From: Hybos culiciformis
Lineage: Eukaryota; Arthropoda; Insecta; Diptera; Hybotidae
Reading direction: 5' to 3'
Assembly (NCBI GenBank): GCA_964007475.1
Contig: OZ023273.1
Location: forward strand, 125,721,812 to 125,785,811
Length of the DNA: 64,000 bases
In this document: positions 13,601-22,520 of the stretch, in pieces
How the letters are laid out: the number at the start of each line of letters is the position of its first letter
How positions within the stretch are numbered: the stretch's first letter is position 1
The notes under the pieces: model-generated
Told to the model about the DNA's origin: nothing
Database searches by the model: none
The model's input: the letters and a program-made list of their open reading frames with translations, nothing else
Position numbers and translations under genes: made by a program

Positions 13601-16600
13601 TTTTAAGTATATAAATAGTAGCATCTATCATGAAAAAGAGAAGCCAGAGCTTATATCCTATTTCGATTTATTTCTAAATAAATGATAGCTGTACTGTACA
13701 TATTAATTGAAATAAACAAAATAGAACTGAAAAATTGTTTTTGATCGGTGATTTAAAATGAACATTATGAATTATGATCTTTTTTATTATTTTACAAAGT
13801 TTTAGGCATTTAGGAAATAAATATGTATTCTATGAAAATATGTACCCAGTTGACAATTTTTAGAGATTTACAAATATTAGAACATTATATCAACTTAAGG
13901 ACTCTTACGAACATACAGATGTATATTGTACACTAAACTTACTTTGTCTGATGTTGGAAGTACGAACAATCAATATGACTCGACGCGAGCTTGTATATTA
14001 AATTCGTCATATAAGAGATTTGAACATTATCCTAGGGTACTCGTTTCTAGATTATTGATAACCGCCGATTCCACATATTTCCGACATAAAAGGTCATTCA
14101 AATAATCCAGTTTTTTTTGCAAATTTAGTAAAAAGGATGAACATTATTTTAAAGATTAAAGACTATCTTGTTAAAAGTCATATGTTAATCATAGTAATCC
14201 ACTTATTTACGTGACTCTCACTAAAATATATTGTCAATAAAAATTAATAACAATCTACTATCAATTTTGCCAATTTTGTATAAATCTGCGTTGTATATTA
14301 TAATTGTCAAAAATTTAATATCTAATTTGCACTTAAAAATATTGATTAAAATAAATAATGGAATTCTATCAAATGTTACTAATCAAATAATTGCACTTGA
14401 CTTTTTACGCTTCCCCCTTTTTTTTTAAAGGTAAAATATAATTTTTTTATAACGTTAATTTTTAAATTGTGGGAAAATTCTCACGAAATTTAATTATGTG
14501 CATCATATTTTGTGTGTCTACCTGTTGGAAAATTCAACAGGTACTATTTAATAAATAGTTTAAAGCTCTTCTTTGAATACATTATTATAACAAATTGTTA
14601 AAATATTTATTTGTGGTTTCACGGTTAATAACCACCATTGAAGTATTTTAACGCTCATAAACTATATGGGTATTGGATGATTCCAACCCTCATGTACATA
14701 CGATTAAAATTGAAAATTTAAATTATATTAGTGTAATTAAAAACAGTTAAATTTGAATTGCGGAAGAAGGAAGAAAAAATGGTTTTTCTTTAATAAAAAA
14801 ATAAAAAAAAAATTGTTTTATACTACATATTTGTTGTTGTCAAATTAAGTTATATAGTTATAGGTAACCGTGTTGATTTTACAACAATATATACATTTTT
14901 AAGGGGGTTTTCTTCAAGAATTTTTTCTTTAAGAAGAAGAAGTCGTTATTTTATGGTTATGGGAAGATGAGCTCAAATAAATTGTGGGAATCTTTTTGTT
15001 ATTCATTTTGTTTGTTAATATATATAAAACATTTTAATGATATATATCTGTTATGCTTGATGAACTTTATATATAGATTTTTTATTTGGCTAAAATATTT
15101 TGCATATCTGTATATATGCGTACATACATTTTTGTAAAATTAACTATAACAAACGTATTTAAAAGTTTTTTTTTGGCACTATAAAAAGAATACACTGATT
15201 TTTATTATCTAAGTTTTAATTAAGATATATAATATTTTTATATAAAATGATCGTTCATGTGTATAGTTAATTAACAATATTAGATTTGAAATTGTGCGTA
15301 CCCATGTGAAGATTTAATGAAAATATAGATATTATCTATAATTTTATTCAATATTCACATGTACGTTAAATATCAAAGATAATAAAGTTTTGGTTAAGTT
15401 ACTAAATAAATTTAAATATCTGCCGAATCACAGAAGTTAAGACAAAAATTCCTTTTATTGAAAATATATAAGGTCAATGAGAGGAAGTAAAAATAAGAAT
15501 CGCCAAGTAGTGAATTATAGGAATTTGAACTTACTACGGTTGAATTCCTTTTCAGCAAGTATATTGATTTTGAATTCATATATGGTTGATTGTTTTTAAT
15601 CGTACAGTAATAATACGGCATAAATTTATAAAATTACTATATAGCATATACACTAGGTGTAATAATGCACACAGTATGTGAAATATTATAGTTAGTAGGT
15701 GATAGATATTTATGTAATAATACTATATTTGTAATGTTATAATACTAATTAATTACATTACTTTTTTTTGCAGTATAGTATGTAAAATTTTATTTTAATT
15801 ATTATATGTTGCTTAATGATACATACATTCCTTACATTCCTATGTTATAATAAATATATATTTTTATAATTTTTCTTAGTTTAAAGTTCTTTTAAAATAC
15901 TTTTATTTCAGTATATTCTCAATAAAAATATAAATGAAAAATTTTAGAAGATATTGTATGAAATGATAACAATTTTTAAACTGTAATTATTTTGGTAAGT
16001 TAATACTTGAAACAATTAATGGAAAATTAGTCAAATTGACAATATTTTGGAAAATGGAGTTTCCGTGTAAAAAGAAGGTTTTGGAACTCGTCATTTTACT
16101 TCCTTTTCATTTTTGACAGCTTGACGGACCATATTATTAACATGGGTTTTTTTAAATAATAATTCCAATAAAAGAAACTAAAACAAAACTAAGATTTATT
16201 TGAATTTTTTGTTAATTGTTATTTTTATTGGTTTTCTTTTTTTTTAGTTTGGCTGCACTATATTACTATTTACTCCTAATAGTGTACTATAGATGAACTT
16301 AAATTGACATTATCAAATCTAAAGCATAACTGACCATTTATTTTTAGATAAATTTTACAAGAAAAAAAAAATTTAATTTTAATACTTTTTTTTTCTTTCA
16401 ACAAATACTTACATCTTCGTCATCTAAATATTTAAAAATTTCCAATGTATCAATTCTCATTGTACCTTGAAATGGATAAAATAATTGTCCTTGCTGTATA
16501 TTTGTTGTTGTCCACACTGTTATTTGTTGTTGTGCTGTTTCATTTAATTTTCTTGATTCATTGACAGTTAATGCCAATGAAAATTCTTGTGGTATTAATA

Positions 16601-16613
16601 CACAAGTTTCCAT
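1460..16613 (-). CDS. PRDM-type PR/SET-domain C2H2 zinc-finger protein, 3'-incomplete, four exons
   Basis: Seen: exons 16613-16413, 4461-4179, 3351-3052 and 1629-1460 join with GT/AG borders and matching phases (0, 1, 1) to give 318 codons. Residues about 30-145 form a PR domain: PFQG motif at 47-50, CNWIRF at the canonical tryptophan position, and NQELVVYF as the last core strand. PLDLS at 164-168 is a CtBP-docking motif. A Ser/Asp/Glu-rich linker follows, then C2H2 fingers at C240-C243-H256-H260, C268-C271-H284-H288 and C296-C299-H312-H316 with TGEKP-type linkers. Known: PRDM proteins are nuclear DNA-binding regulators, and several recruit CtBP corepressor. Inferred: a sequence-specific developmental repressor. 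The SSSLN and KRFTASS helices resemble PRDM14 as I remember it, but I cannot assign orthology. The start ATG follows an in-frame TAA four codons upstream. The last exon ends in a donor, so more fingers lie beyond the left edge. Confidence 0.9.
1630..3051 (-). other. Intron between zinc-finger exons 3 and 4
   Basis: This phase-1 intron has donor GTGATT and acceptor TTATTCAG. It is AT-rich with homopolymer runs. It contains one exon-like segment at 2842-2869, listed separately. Confidence 0.85.
2842..2869 (-). other. Exon-like 28-nt segment, possible poison exon in the PRDM gene
   Basis: On the minus strand an acceptor (TGTTTTACAG, with a T-rich tract further upstream) precedes 2869 and a donor (CACAG then GTAATG) follows 2842. 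Because 28 is not a multiple of three, inclusion would break the TGEKP linker between fingers 1 and 2. It would shift exon 4 into a frame that soon reaches TAA. It could be chance, an alternative isoform ender, or a regulated NMD exon. Confidence 0.25.
3052..3351 (-). CDS. PRDM gene, third coding exon (CtBP motif, Ser-rich linker, zinc finger 1)
   Basis: The acceptor ACATATAG precedes base 3351 and the exon ends in ACAG before GTGATT (phase 1 in, phase 1 out). The first complete codons read SPLDLSMS, placing the PLDLS docking motif immediately after the PR domain. Next is a low-complexity stretch rich in Ser, Asp and Glu, a HHHQ run and a basic patch (RARNRGER). The first C2H2 finger then begins [17 protein letters not shown]. 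Confidence 0.9.
3352..4178 (-). other. Intron between PR-domain exon 2 and exon 3
   Basis: This phase-1 intron has donor GTAAAT and acceptor ACATATAG. I see no repeat or exon in it beyond A/T tracts. Confidence 0.85.
4179..4461 (-). CDS. PRDM gene, second coding exon (second half of PR domain)
   Basis: The acceptor is a T-rich tract ending TTTTCCTCAG directly before ATT at 4461. The exon gives 94 codons plus one base and ends before the donor GTAAAT. It contains [11 protein letters not shown] and [15 protein letters not shown], which match the C-terminal core of PR domains. The donor interrupts the last Gly codon in phase 1. No AdoMet-binding NHS-type SET motif is obvious, as is usual in many PR domains, so catalytic activity should not be assumed. 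Confidence 0.9.
4462..11008 (-). other. 3' part of the long intron splitting the PR domain
   Basis: AT-rich intron with dense homopolymer runs, for example around 8400-9200. I see no exon with a matching phase and no recognisable repeat. Short open frames at about 5240-5365 (plus) and 6704-6937 (minus) lack supporting signals. Confidence 0.7.
10999..11008. repeat. Target-site duplication, left copy
   Basis: TTTTCCTTCG, identical to 11339-11348 on the other side of the foldback element. Confidence 0.75.
11009..11338. mobile_element. GC-rich foldback / Mutator-like MITE with nested palindromes
   Basis: A GC-rich island in AT-rich intron. It is built from about 13 copies, in alternating orientation, of a unit like GAAATAAGGCCGCGA and its reverse complement, joined by ATTTTTCAAAATG-type palindromic spacers. 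The ends are inverted: GGGGATGGAAATAAGGCCGC on the left and GGCGCGGGAAATAAGGCCGC reading in from the right. Both sides carry TTTTCCTTCG (10999-11008 and 11339-11348), a 10-bp target-site duplication. No coding capacity. A duplication of 9-10 bp with long nested inverted repeats fits Mutator-like or Foldback-type elements; the family is inferred. Confidence 0.8.
11339..11348. repeat. Target-site duplication, right copy
   Basis: TTTTCCTTCG, identical to 10999-11008. Confidence 0.75.
11776..12154. mobile_element. Short inverted-repeat element with internal repeated motifs
   Basis: The ends are TCTGCACTTG and its inverse CAAGTGCAGA, each flanked by TA (11774-11775 and 12155-12156). Inside are three copies of TGTCTGCAAACT at about 11980-12032 and several of AGGTCAGTTT near the right end. 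There is also an inverted pair, TTGCCAACCTTTT and AAAAGTTGGCAA, at about 11909-11973. TA flanks suit a Tc1/mariner-type MITE, but a 2-bp duplication is weak evidence. A 60-codon open frame across the right part looks incidental. Confidence 0.5.
12157..16412 (-). other. 5' part of the long PR-domain intron
   Basis: AT-rich, beginning downstream of the GTAAGT donor of exon 1. CAATTCATTTGCTATA occurs twice near 13459-13515. A 69-codon plus-strand frame without ATG (13899-14105) is open and somewhat GC-richer but unrecognised. I see no supported exon. Confidence 0.65.
16413..16613 (-). CDS. PRDM gene, first coding exon (N-terminus and first half of PR domain)
   Basis: This exon has 67 complete codons from ATG (16613-16611) to GAT at 16413, followed by a perfect GTAAGT donor. 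It encodes the opening PR-domain strands, including [18 protein letters not shown]. It ends in the acidic run YLDDED, in phase 0. The in-frame TAA just upstream supports this start, although a spliced 5' UTR is possible. The short head before the PR domain means no long N-terminal extension is present in this isoform. Confidence 0.85.
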
Positions 16614-17064
16614 GATATGTACTATTTAGAGTTTTTTTTTTTTTTTGTGATCAGAGTAGGGGTTATATATATATATATTTTTTTTTTTCAAATTCTTGGT
16701 TTTAATTATTATGAAATAAAATATTTTAACAAATTATAATCAAAAATAGATAATACAATAAAAAAAAAACACTCAACTGTCATTTAAATTAATTTCCTTG
16801 TTCAGATTATCCTTAAATTTTTCTCGTTGAAAAAAAAAATAAAATAAAGGATTAATAATCGCAGAATTTCAATTTTAATGCCAATAACATATAAATTTAT
16901 TTTTTTTTTATATTATTCACAACTTCTCAAATTTCATAAATCTCACTTTTAAATATATATTTATTTTTATTTTTTTATTTCTTTACACATTAAAGATTGA
17001 TGTGAATTATTTTTTTTTCGTTTATATATTTTATTTTTTTTATTTTTTTTTTTATTTCTTCATA
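16614..17064 (-). promoter_or_regulatory. Probable 5' UTR/promoter region of the PRDM gene
   Basis: This is the sequence between the PRDM start and the next upstream coding-like exon. It has poly-A/T tracts and a TA-rich block at about 16663-16678 that could act as a TATA element on the minus strand. No initiator or transcription start can be fixed, so the assignment rests on position only. Confidence 0.3.
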
Positions 17065-17152
17065 TTACGCGCTTGATGGGAAGAAGACCCATTTAATCAA
17101 ATGATCACCTAATACTGTCCGATCGAGATCACCAATAACTAACCATGACCTT
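17065..17152 (-). CDS. Probable terminal coding exon of an unrecognised gene (3' end only)
   Basis: Seen: acceptor TATTTTCTTTTCAG, then one base completing a split codon, then 28 codons and TAA. The peptide begins RSWLVIGDLDRTVLGDHL and ends KWVFFPSSA. The segment is clearly GC-richer than its flanks, has balanced amino-acid composition, and an AATAAA-like signal lies just downstream on the minus strand. I do not recognise the family. The VLGDHLIKWV stretch is faintly like the core of a DEP domain, but that is speculation. Alternatively GC|GTAATA could be a donor, making this an internal exon. No phase-compatible upstream exon was found. If real, this gene ends about 450 bp upstream of the PRDM start, in tandem orientation. 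Confidence 0.45.
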
Positions 17153-18911
17153 CTGAAAAGAAAATAGTGCACACACTTGATATTGAGCAGCAAATAATAA
17201 TAATATGAAAAAAAAAAACTACAAAACTAAAAAAAATTGTAACAATCAACAAACACCAAAAGAAAATTGTATTGAAAAAAAAAAAAATATATATTAATAT
17301 AAAAATGAATATGAAGAAAAAAACAAAACCACCAAAACACATATTAAGACGTAATTAAAGATACAGAACAGCAGAGTAGTGTAACGAAACAGGTATAATT
17401 TTTTTTCTTCTTATATTTGTAATCAAAAAAATAAAAGAAAATAAAAAAAAAACTTTACTCTTATAGTTGTTAGTTAATAAGATTGAAAAACATTGATCTT
17501 TTACAATATTTTTGTTGAGAAAAATTTTGAGCTTGTATGTATTTCGTTTGAGCTTGAATGTAGTTGTCATTTGAATCCTACGTAAAATGAAAAAAAAACA
17601 AGTATATATCAAACATTAATAAGTTTATAGCTTTGATATTATTTTTTATTTTTTTTTTAAGAAAAACTTTTAATGCATAAGAAATAATATACATATAAAT
17701 AAAATACAAATTAACAACAACAAAATGTTTTCTTGTATTATTATTATTATTATTTTTGTTTATAAAATAAAACCATGTTTATAGTTCTATCTTGTTATGA
17801 ATTAAGAATTGAAACGGAAAAAATTGTTTTAAAATATTTTTAATTTTAAATCTATTCTATAATAATTATGATCTAAAGATACAACCTCGCATAATACATG
17901 TGCAAATGTCTGTATATGTTACAAGATTCCAGGCTTATTCAGTAAAGTTTTCAAGCGCTAAAGGACATCTAAGATGTGGCTTTTGAAGCTTCAAAAATAT
18001 TGTGAAAATATTCTTTTAACTAATCCTCCATTTGATCCTAACTGAACTTCCTTTTCCCAATATCGAATCCATATTTTTTTTAATTATAAGAAACATATTC
18101 CATGATTCCACTTATAGTGTTCTGATAACTAATAATACATATAAAAAAAATTTAAATATTCACGAAATTAAAAAAATTAATATAATTAATCTTGCCACCC
18201 GAATTTATTTCTTTTTTAATAACTTTATTGTCAACTAAGTATGACAAAAAAATATTAAAACCCAGTCTTTTTTAATTAATTTTAATCGCACCTTGAGACT
18301 TTATACCATTTTTGGAATTTTAATGTTTTTAATCTTACTATTAACTATTCTTAAACTTACTTTTAACTATTCTTAAACTTACGTATACCTCTGATAATTT
18401 TATAGTTCAATTTAATTTTTTTTTTTCAAAACCTACAAATGACGCTTAAAATTAAACACATTTTAAAATATTAATTCGAATATAATTTTGAAGCGAAATA
18501 AAGAAAAAAGAGCAGCGGCAACTATTACAGAATCAAATAAGTCATTGTCGGTAGCTGCACACAATACAATATTATGAGGAAAAAAAAAATTCTTATAACC
18601 ACTTTAAGACACTATAGAACAGAACAGGTAGTATATTTCATTTATCTCTTTGATTGACTTTCAGCTTGGTTTCATTATATTTTAACTACCTTATTAATAT
18701 TTAACATAAAGATATGTTTTAAATATAAATATTTAATTAAAATTGACAACAAATTTTAAAAAATATTTAATATATATAAAATATGTATTATCAAGAACAA
18801 CTTTATTGCCTATCTTTTCCCAAACTTTTTTAAAATACTTAAGTAAGTGTATAATTTTCGTATTATAATCTTATTTCCACAATTAATATTGATAAAAACA
18901 AATAATTATTA
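17153..18911. other. AT-rich stretch without a supported gene
   Basis: It contains a 22-bp tandem duplication (18341-18360 and 18363-18382) and several short open frames in slightly GC-richer patches (17500-17600, 17880-17990, 18480-18590). None of these has consistent splice signals. Confidence 0.6.
18341..18382. repeat. Two-copy 22-bp tandem repeat
   Basis: TTAACTATTCTTAAACTTAC occurs exactly twice, 22 bp apart. Confidence 0.8.
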
Positions 18912-19127
18912 TCAAAAATATATTTTAAAGCGCAATACTAGTTTCGCAGAATTTGTGGATGATGCCATTTGAATGTACGTATGATTTAATTGTGTTGGAT
19001 TTCGTCGTTGCAGGATAGGTGTTAAAATTTGTTGATGAATGTGAAAAAACAGGGCTAATCTTTCAATTTTAGCATACTTTTGCTCCGTTTTTTGTACTTT
19101 CAACGAAGTATAAAAGGCCCCTCTAAT
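18912..19127 (-). pseudogene. Possible fossil of a Ty3/Gypsy-type RNase H segment
   Basis: The minus-strand frame reads GAFYTSLKVQKTEQKYAKIE followed by RLALFF. This resembles the RNase H start of Ty3/Gypsy polyproteins, whose typical pattern is a Phe/Tyr-Ser-Leu run followed by T-E-x-x-Y-x-x-I-E-x-E-x-L. The usual second Glu after IER is replaced by Leu. The rest of the frame (HIHQQILTPILQRR onward) does not match, and no reverse transcriptase or LTR is visible nearby. The region is GC-richer than its surroundings. This would be a short degenerate relic; chance resemblance is possible. Confidence 0.3.
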
Positions 19128-20726
19128 TAATAAAATTTATAGCTTCTGTAAAAATGTTGATTTAAAAATATAGAAAAAAAAGTGTTCGAAAACAAACTAA
19201 ACTTCTTTTTTGTTACTTTAATTTGGTGATTCATAATGGTTTTTATGAATCAAGAATGAATGATTTAGTAACTTAAATGTTTAAAAAAAAAAATTCTTAA
19301 ATATTCATTAAAAAAATAAGAAAAGTAAGTTATGTGACTTGTTACAAGTAAATTTCATCTTCTCGATTTTTAAACAGAGAATTCGAAAAGTGGAAGCTTA
19401 TTAAAATGTTTATTGAAAAATTTTCCAATATGGTTTGATTTACATTACGTACAATACAAATAAAATACGCAAACAAATTTTTTTTGATATTATTTAAGAA
19501 TGAAAATAATTAAATTTTCGACCCTTTTTTGCTTTTCAATAATCCTTTCAGTATTTTTTTTTATGTGAATATTATGTGTAGGATAATTACCGTTTTTGAA
19601 ATGTGCATTAAAATAATTTTCATTATGCGAAAAAGGATTGCTAGATAAGATATGATAAACCAATCATCAAGTTTTACAAAAAACCAATCATCAAGCTATA
19701 GTTTTATGTTTAGTAGTTTAGTTAATACTTTTTATTTGTAAAAGAAAAATTGACGAAAAATATTATGTAGTTCACACTGTTGTATTCGAAAAAAACGCAC
19801 TTATAAGTGCATAAGGAGATAATGCATATTCAAGAGGATGCGATTGAACTCAAATTTTACTAAAATTGATACAACCTTTTCGGTGGAGGTAGTTGAGATT
19901 CAACATATGCAAACATTTGGATATTAGTATACTTTTGGGTAAAAATTCAAGATTTTGTTTAGAAGTTAAACATGAAATTGGAGACTTCAGAACTCATGAC
20001 GATTGTCTTGAAAAGTTCTAGACGAAATTTGAGCTCGAATAAATGTTTGTAAATATTTAGGACCCATACAGAACTATTGAACCTGAAATATTTGAAAAAT
20101 AAAAACTTTTAATCTTAAGAACTAATTAATTTTTTTTTTATCAAATTGGGTTTTTCTTATTTTCCTTATTAATACATATCATAATATTGAAATTATTATA
20201 TTCAAAAAGAAAATATAATGTTAGTGCTGTAAGAAAAGATAGTTTTTCATATCTCATAAAAGTAAACTCTGTACACTATGTAAATATATGAGAAAAAATA
20301 AAAATATAAATAAATAAATAAAATAAAAATTAATTTTTTTTAAATAAATCATGAAATAAATTTTTTAAATTTTTTATTTAAATTATATTACACAGAAAAA
20401 GATAGAATAATTGTTGTACAAAGAATTGGACTCATGTACGTCCTGTAAGACATGCACTCAAACTTCTTTCTGCCGTTTGTACTACAATTGAATTTAGGAG
20501 AAATAATGTTATCATTCAGAAAGAAAGATGCTAATCAGTGCAATATCGATACAATTTTTTTTTAAAAACTATAGGATATATTTGTAAAACAGATAAGCCC
20601 GAGTAATTCTTAAATATACGAATAATAATTTAAGGAATTTTTTGTTCTTTAAGGCCAAAATTTTCATTGTTGTAAGAGGTTACGAAGCTCATTTTTCAAT
20701 TTCAAAAAAAACACAACCCATAAAAA
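19128..20726. other. AT-rich stretch without a supported gene
   Basis: AACCAATCATCAAG is duplicated near 19659-19696. Nothing else is recognisable. Confidence 0.6.
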
Positions 20727-21217
20727 CAAGTTTTTGATATAAATCCTTTATATGCTAGGCAATTGATATTTATTTAAATTTTGTTTTCTTTGTATCGATG
20801 CCAAAGTCCATTGTCATCGACTACAAAGCGATGTACCAAATTTCAGCTCGATTGGATACCGGGAAGTGGGTGAATTTCAACTTTCTAAGTTTGTGGAAAC
20901 GGCCATGAGGTTGATATACAGAATAGGGTAGATAAAAGTGTGTGAGTGTGTCGATGTCATCGACGACAAAGCGATGTGCTTAATTTTAGCTCGATTGGAT
21001 ACCGGTAAGTGGGTAAATTTTGACTTTCTAAGTTTGCGGACCCGGTGGTGAAATTAATATAAAGGTGAATGTATCGATGCCAAAGTCCATTGTCATCGAC
21101 TACAAAGCGATGTACAAAATTTCATCTCGATTGGATACCGGGAAGTGGGTCAATTTTGACTTTCTAAGTTTGTGGAAAAAGTGAAGTTAATATAAAGGAT
21201 TTAAAAAGAAAAACTTG
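20727..21217. mobile_element. Inverted-repeat-bounded element carrying three tandem units
   Basis: The outer arms are inverted. Left, 20727-20753: CAAGTTTTT, then TAAATCCTTTATAT. Right, 21190-21217: the reverse complement with a slightly different spacer. Between them are three copies of a 120-156-bp unit. No clear target-site duplication was found, so this may be a MITE-like element or a satellite block with inverted flanks. Confidence 0.45.
20791..21200. repeat. Three-copy tandem repeat, unit about 125-155 bp
   Basis: Units start at 20791, 20947 and 21070. Each contains TCGATG, CTACAAAGCGATGTAC-like, CTCGATTGGATACCGG and AAGTGGGT, then ACTTTCTAAGTTTG. Copies 1 and 3 are nearly identical over their first 100 bp, while copy 2 lacks about 12 bp near its start. 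Units 1 and 3 can be read as SMPKSIVIDYKAM then RLDTGKWV, but the frame breaks in copy 2, so it is unlikely to be protein-coding. The units are much GC-richer than the flanks. Confidence 0.85.
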
Positions 21218-21768
21218 ATTTTATTATAGGAAGAAGCTTTGAAATAATTTCATCATTGAGAACTGAAAGTCTTGGAATAATAAGCGGATACCCTGTTGAG
21301 CTCGTTTTCTACATTCGATTTAATGTACTTTAATTTTAATATAACTTGGTTACAACCTATTTTTTAAGTTCGTTTAATATCATTATAACAATATACCATT
21401 ACCATATACCACGTACACAAATAAAACAATTTTCATAGAAATCCAGTCCGAGACAATTGAAGTTCGAATTTTTTTTTAGTTACTATGATCTATATCTGTC
21501 TTCTAAACATAATAATTTTCATCAGAATCCACAAAACTTCAAAAAAAAAAAAATAATAATTTGAAATGAAAAATTATTTAAACCCATAGTCCAGGTGATA
21601 GTTAAAAGGATTGTGCGCATTTTGGCATCCAAAGAATTGAAATCGCATAGACATTTAACTAGTTATAATTAAAAGTATTTTAGTGGAGGAGGACACACTG
21701 ACTTTTATTGAAAACATAAAGTTCGTTTTTTTTTTTTCATTTTTGATAAAAAATTTTAGAAATTTTAG
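21218..21768. other. AT-rich spacer
   Basis: Sequence between the tandem repeat block and the hAT-type element. Nothing is recognisable. Confidence 0.6.
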
Positions 21769-21776
21769 GTTATATT
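21769..21776. repeat. 8-bp target-site duplication, left
   Basis: GTTATATT, identical to 22513-22520. Confidence 0.88.
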
Positions 21777-22512
21777 CAGTGGTCGAAGTGGCAGGCTAAA
21801 AGTGGTGGGATGGTTAGAAAAAATTTAAGAGCAGATTGAGGCTCGTGGGGTTTCTACCGCTTTGTCCTTTTTTAGTGGAAAAATGACTCATCCAAACAAC
21901 TTTAATTTAACTTTACCACCTTCAACCCTTGCGTTGCGTCTTTGTTGTTCATTTAATGAACTACAAATAGAACATCCTACTCCACTTTCTTTAACTGTTA
22001 TATGTTTCTAACTTTTCACACTATTGTGTTTCTGCCTGGTAATCTAGGAACTTTAAAGTACTGGGCTCCTGTAACGTGCTATCTTGGCTTAATGTGCTAA
22101 GTACATTCATTCAAATATTCTTCTCCCTCCGCCTTTATGACTCCTGCTGTTCTTCAATTTTTCTTTTTTTTATTAAAAAATTAAATTTAACCCATTTAAA
22201 AAAAAAAAAATTAAACGAAATTTGGAAGTTAAAGATAGAGAATATTCAAAATTTGACGGATAAAAATTGAAATTTACGAAAAGCTGCGAAAAGTGTTACA
22301 AAAAAAATAACTACATGGCCAATTAGTAACCAAAATATCTACTATTTACTATTTGAATTTTAAAAGTCTTATTAATTAAAAATTTATTAAAATTTAAAAA
22401 TATTATGTTCCGGGATGCATTTTTCCATCCTAAGAAGTGGTGGGATGAGTTTAGAATTATTTAGAAGTACCGGGATGGCATTCCACCCCATCCCGCCTCA
22501 CTTCGAGCACTG
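21777..22512. mobile_element. hAT-type non-autonomous DNA transposon, 736 bp
   Basis: The left end is CAGTGGTCGAAGTG; the right end read inward is CAGTGCTCGAAGTG (13 of 14 identical). The element is flanked by a perfect 8-bp duplication, GTTATATT (21769-21776 and 22513-22520). CAG-type termini and an 8-bp duplication are the hallmark of the hAT superfamily. AGTGGTGGGATG occurs near both ends, and ATCCCG/CGGGAT motifs cluster at the right end, as expected for subterminal transposase sites. A 64-codon internal frame (22076-22270) has no transposase feature, so it depends on a transposase supplied elsewhere. Confidence 0.88.
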
Positions 22513-22520
22513 GTTATATT
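22513..22520. repeat. 8-bp target-site duplication, right
   Basis: GTTATATT, identical to 21769-21776. Confidence 0.88.

Noticed and set aside
13899..14105. 69-codon plus-strand frame without ATG
   Set aside because: No start, no splice support and no recognisable protein.
17500..17600. Minus-strand GC-richer patch after TTACGTAG, open in two frames
   Set aside because: Its phase at the possible GTAAAA donor does not give an open join to the exon at 17152.
21777..22512. Possibility of a protein-coding transposase inside the hAT-type element
   Set aside because: The only long internal frame (22076-22270) lacks any zinc-finger or hAT dimerisation motif and ends in a poly-Lys region.
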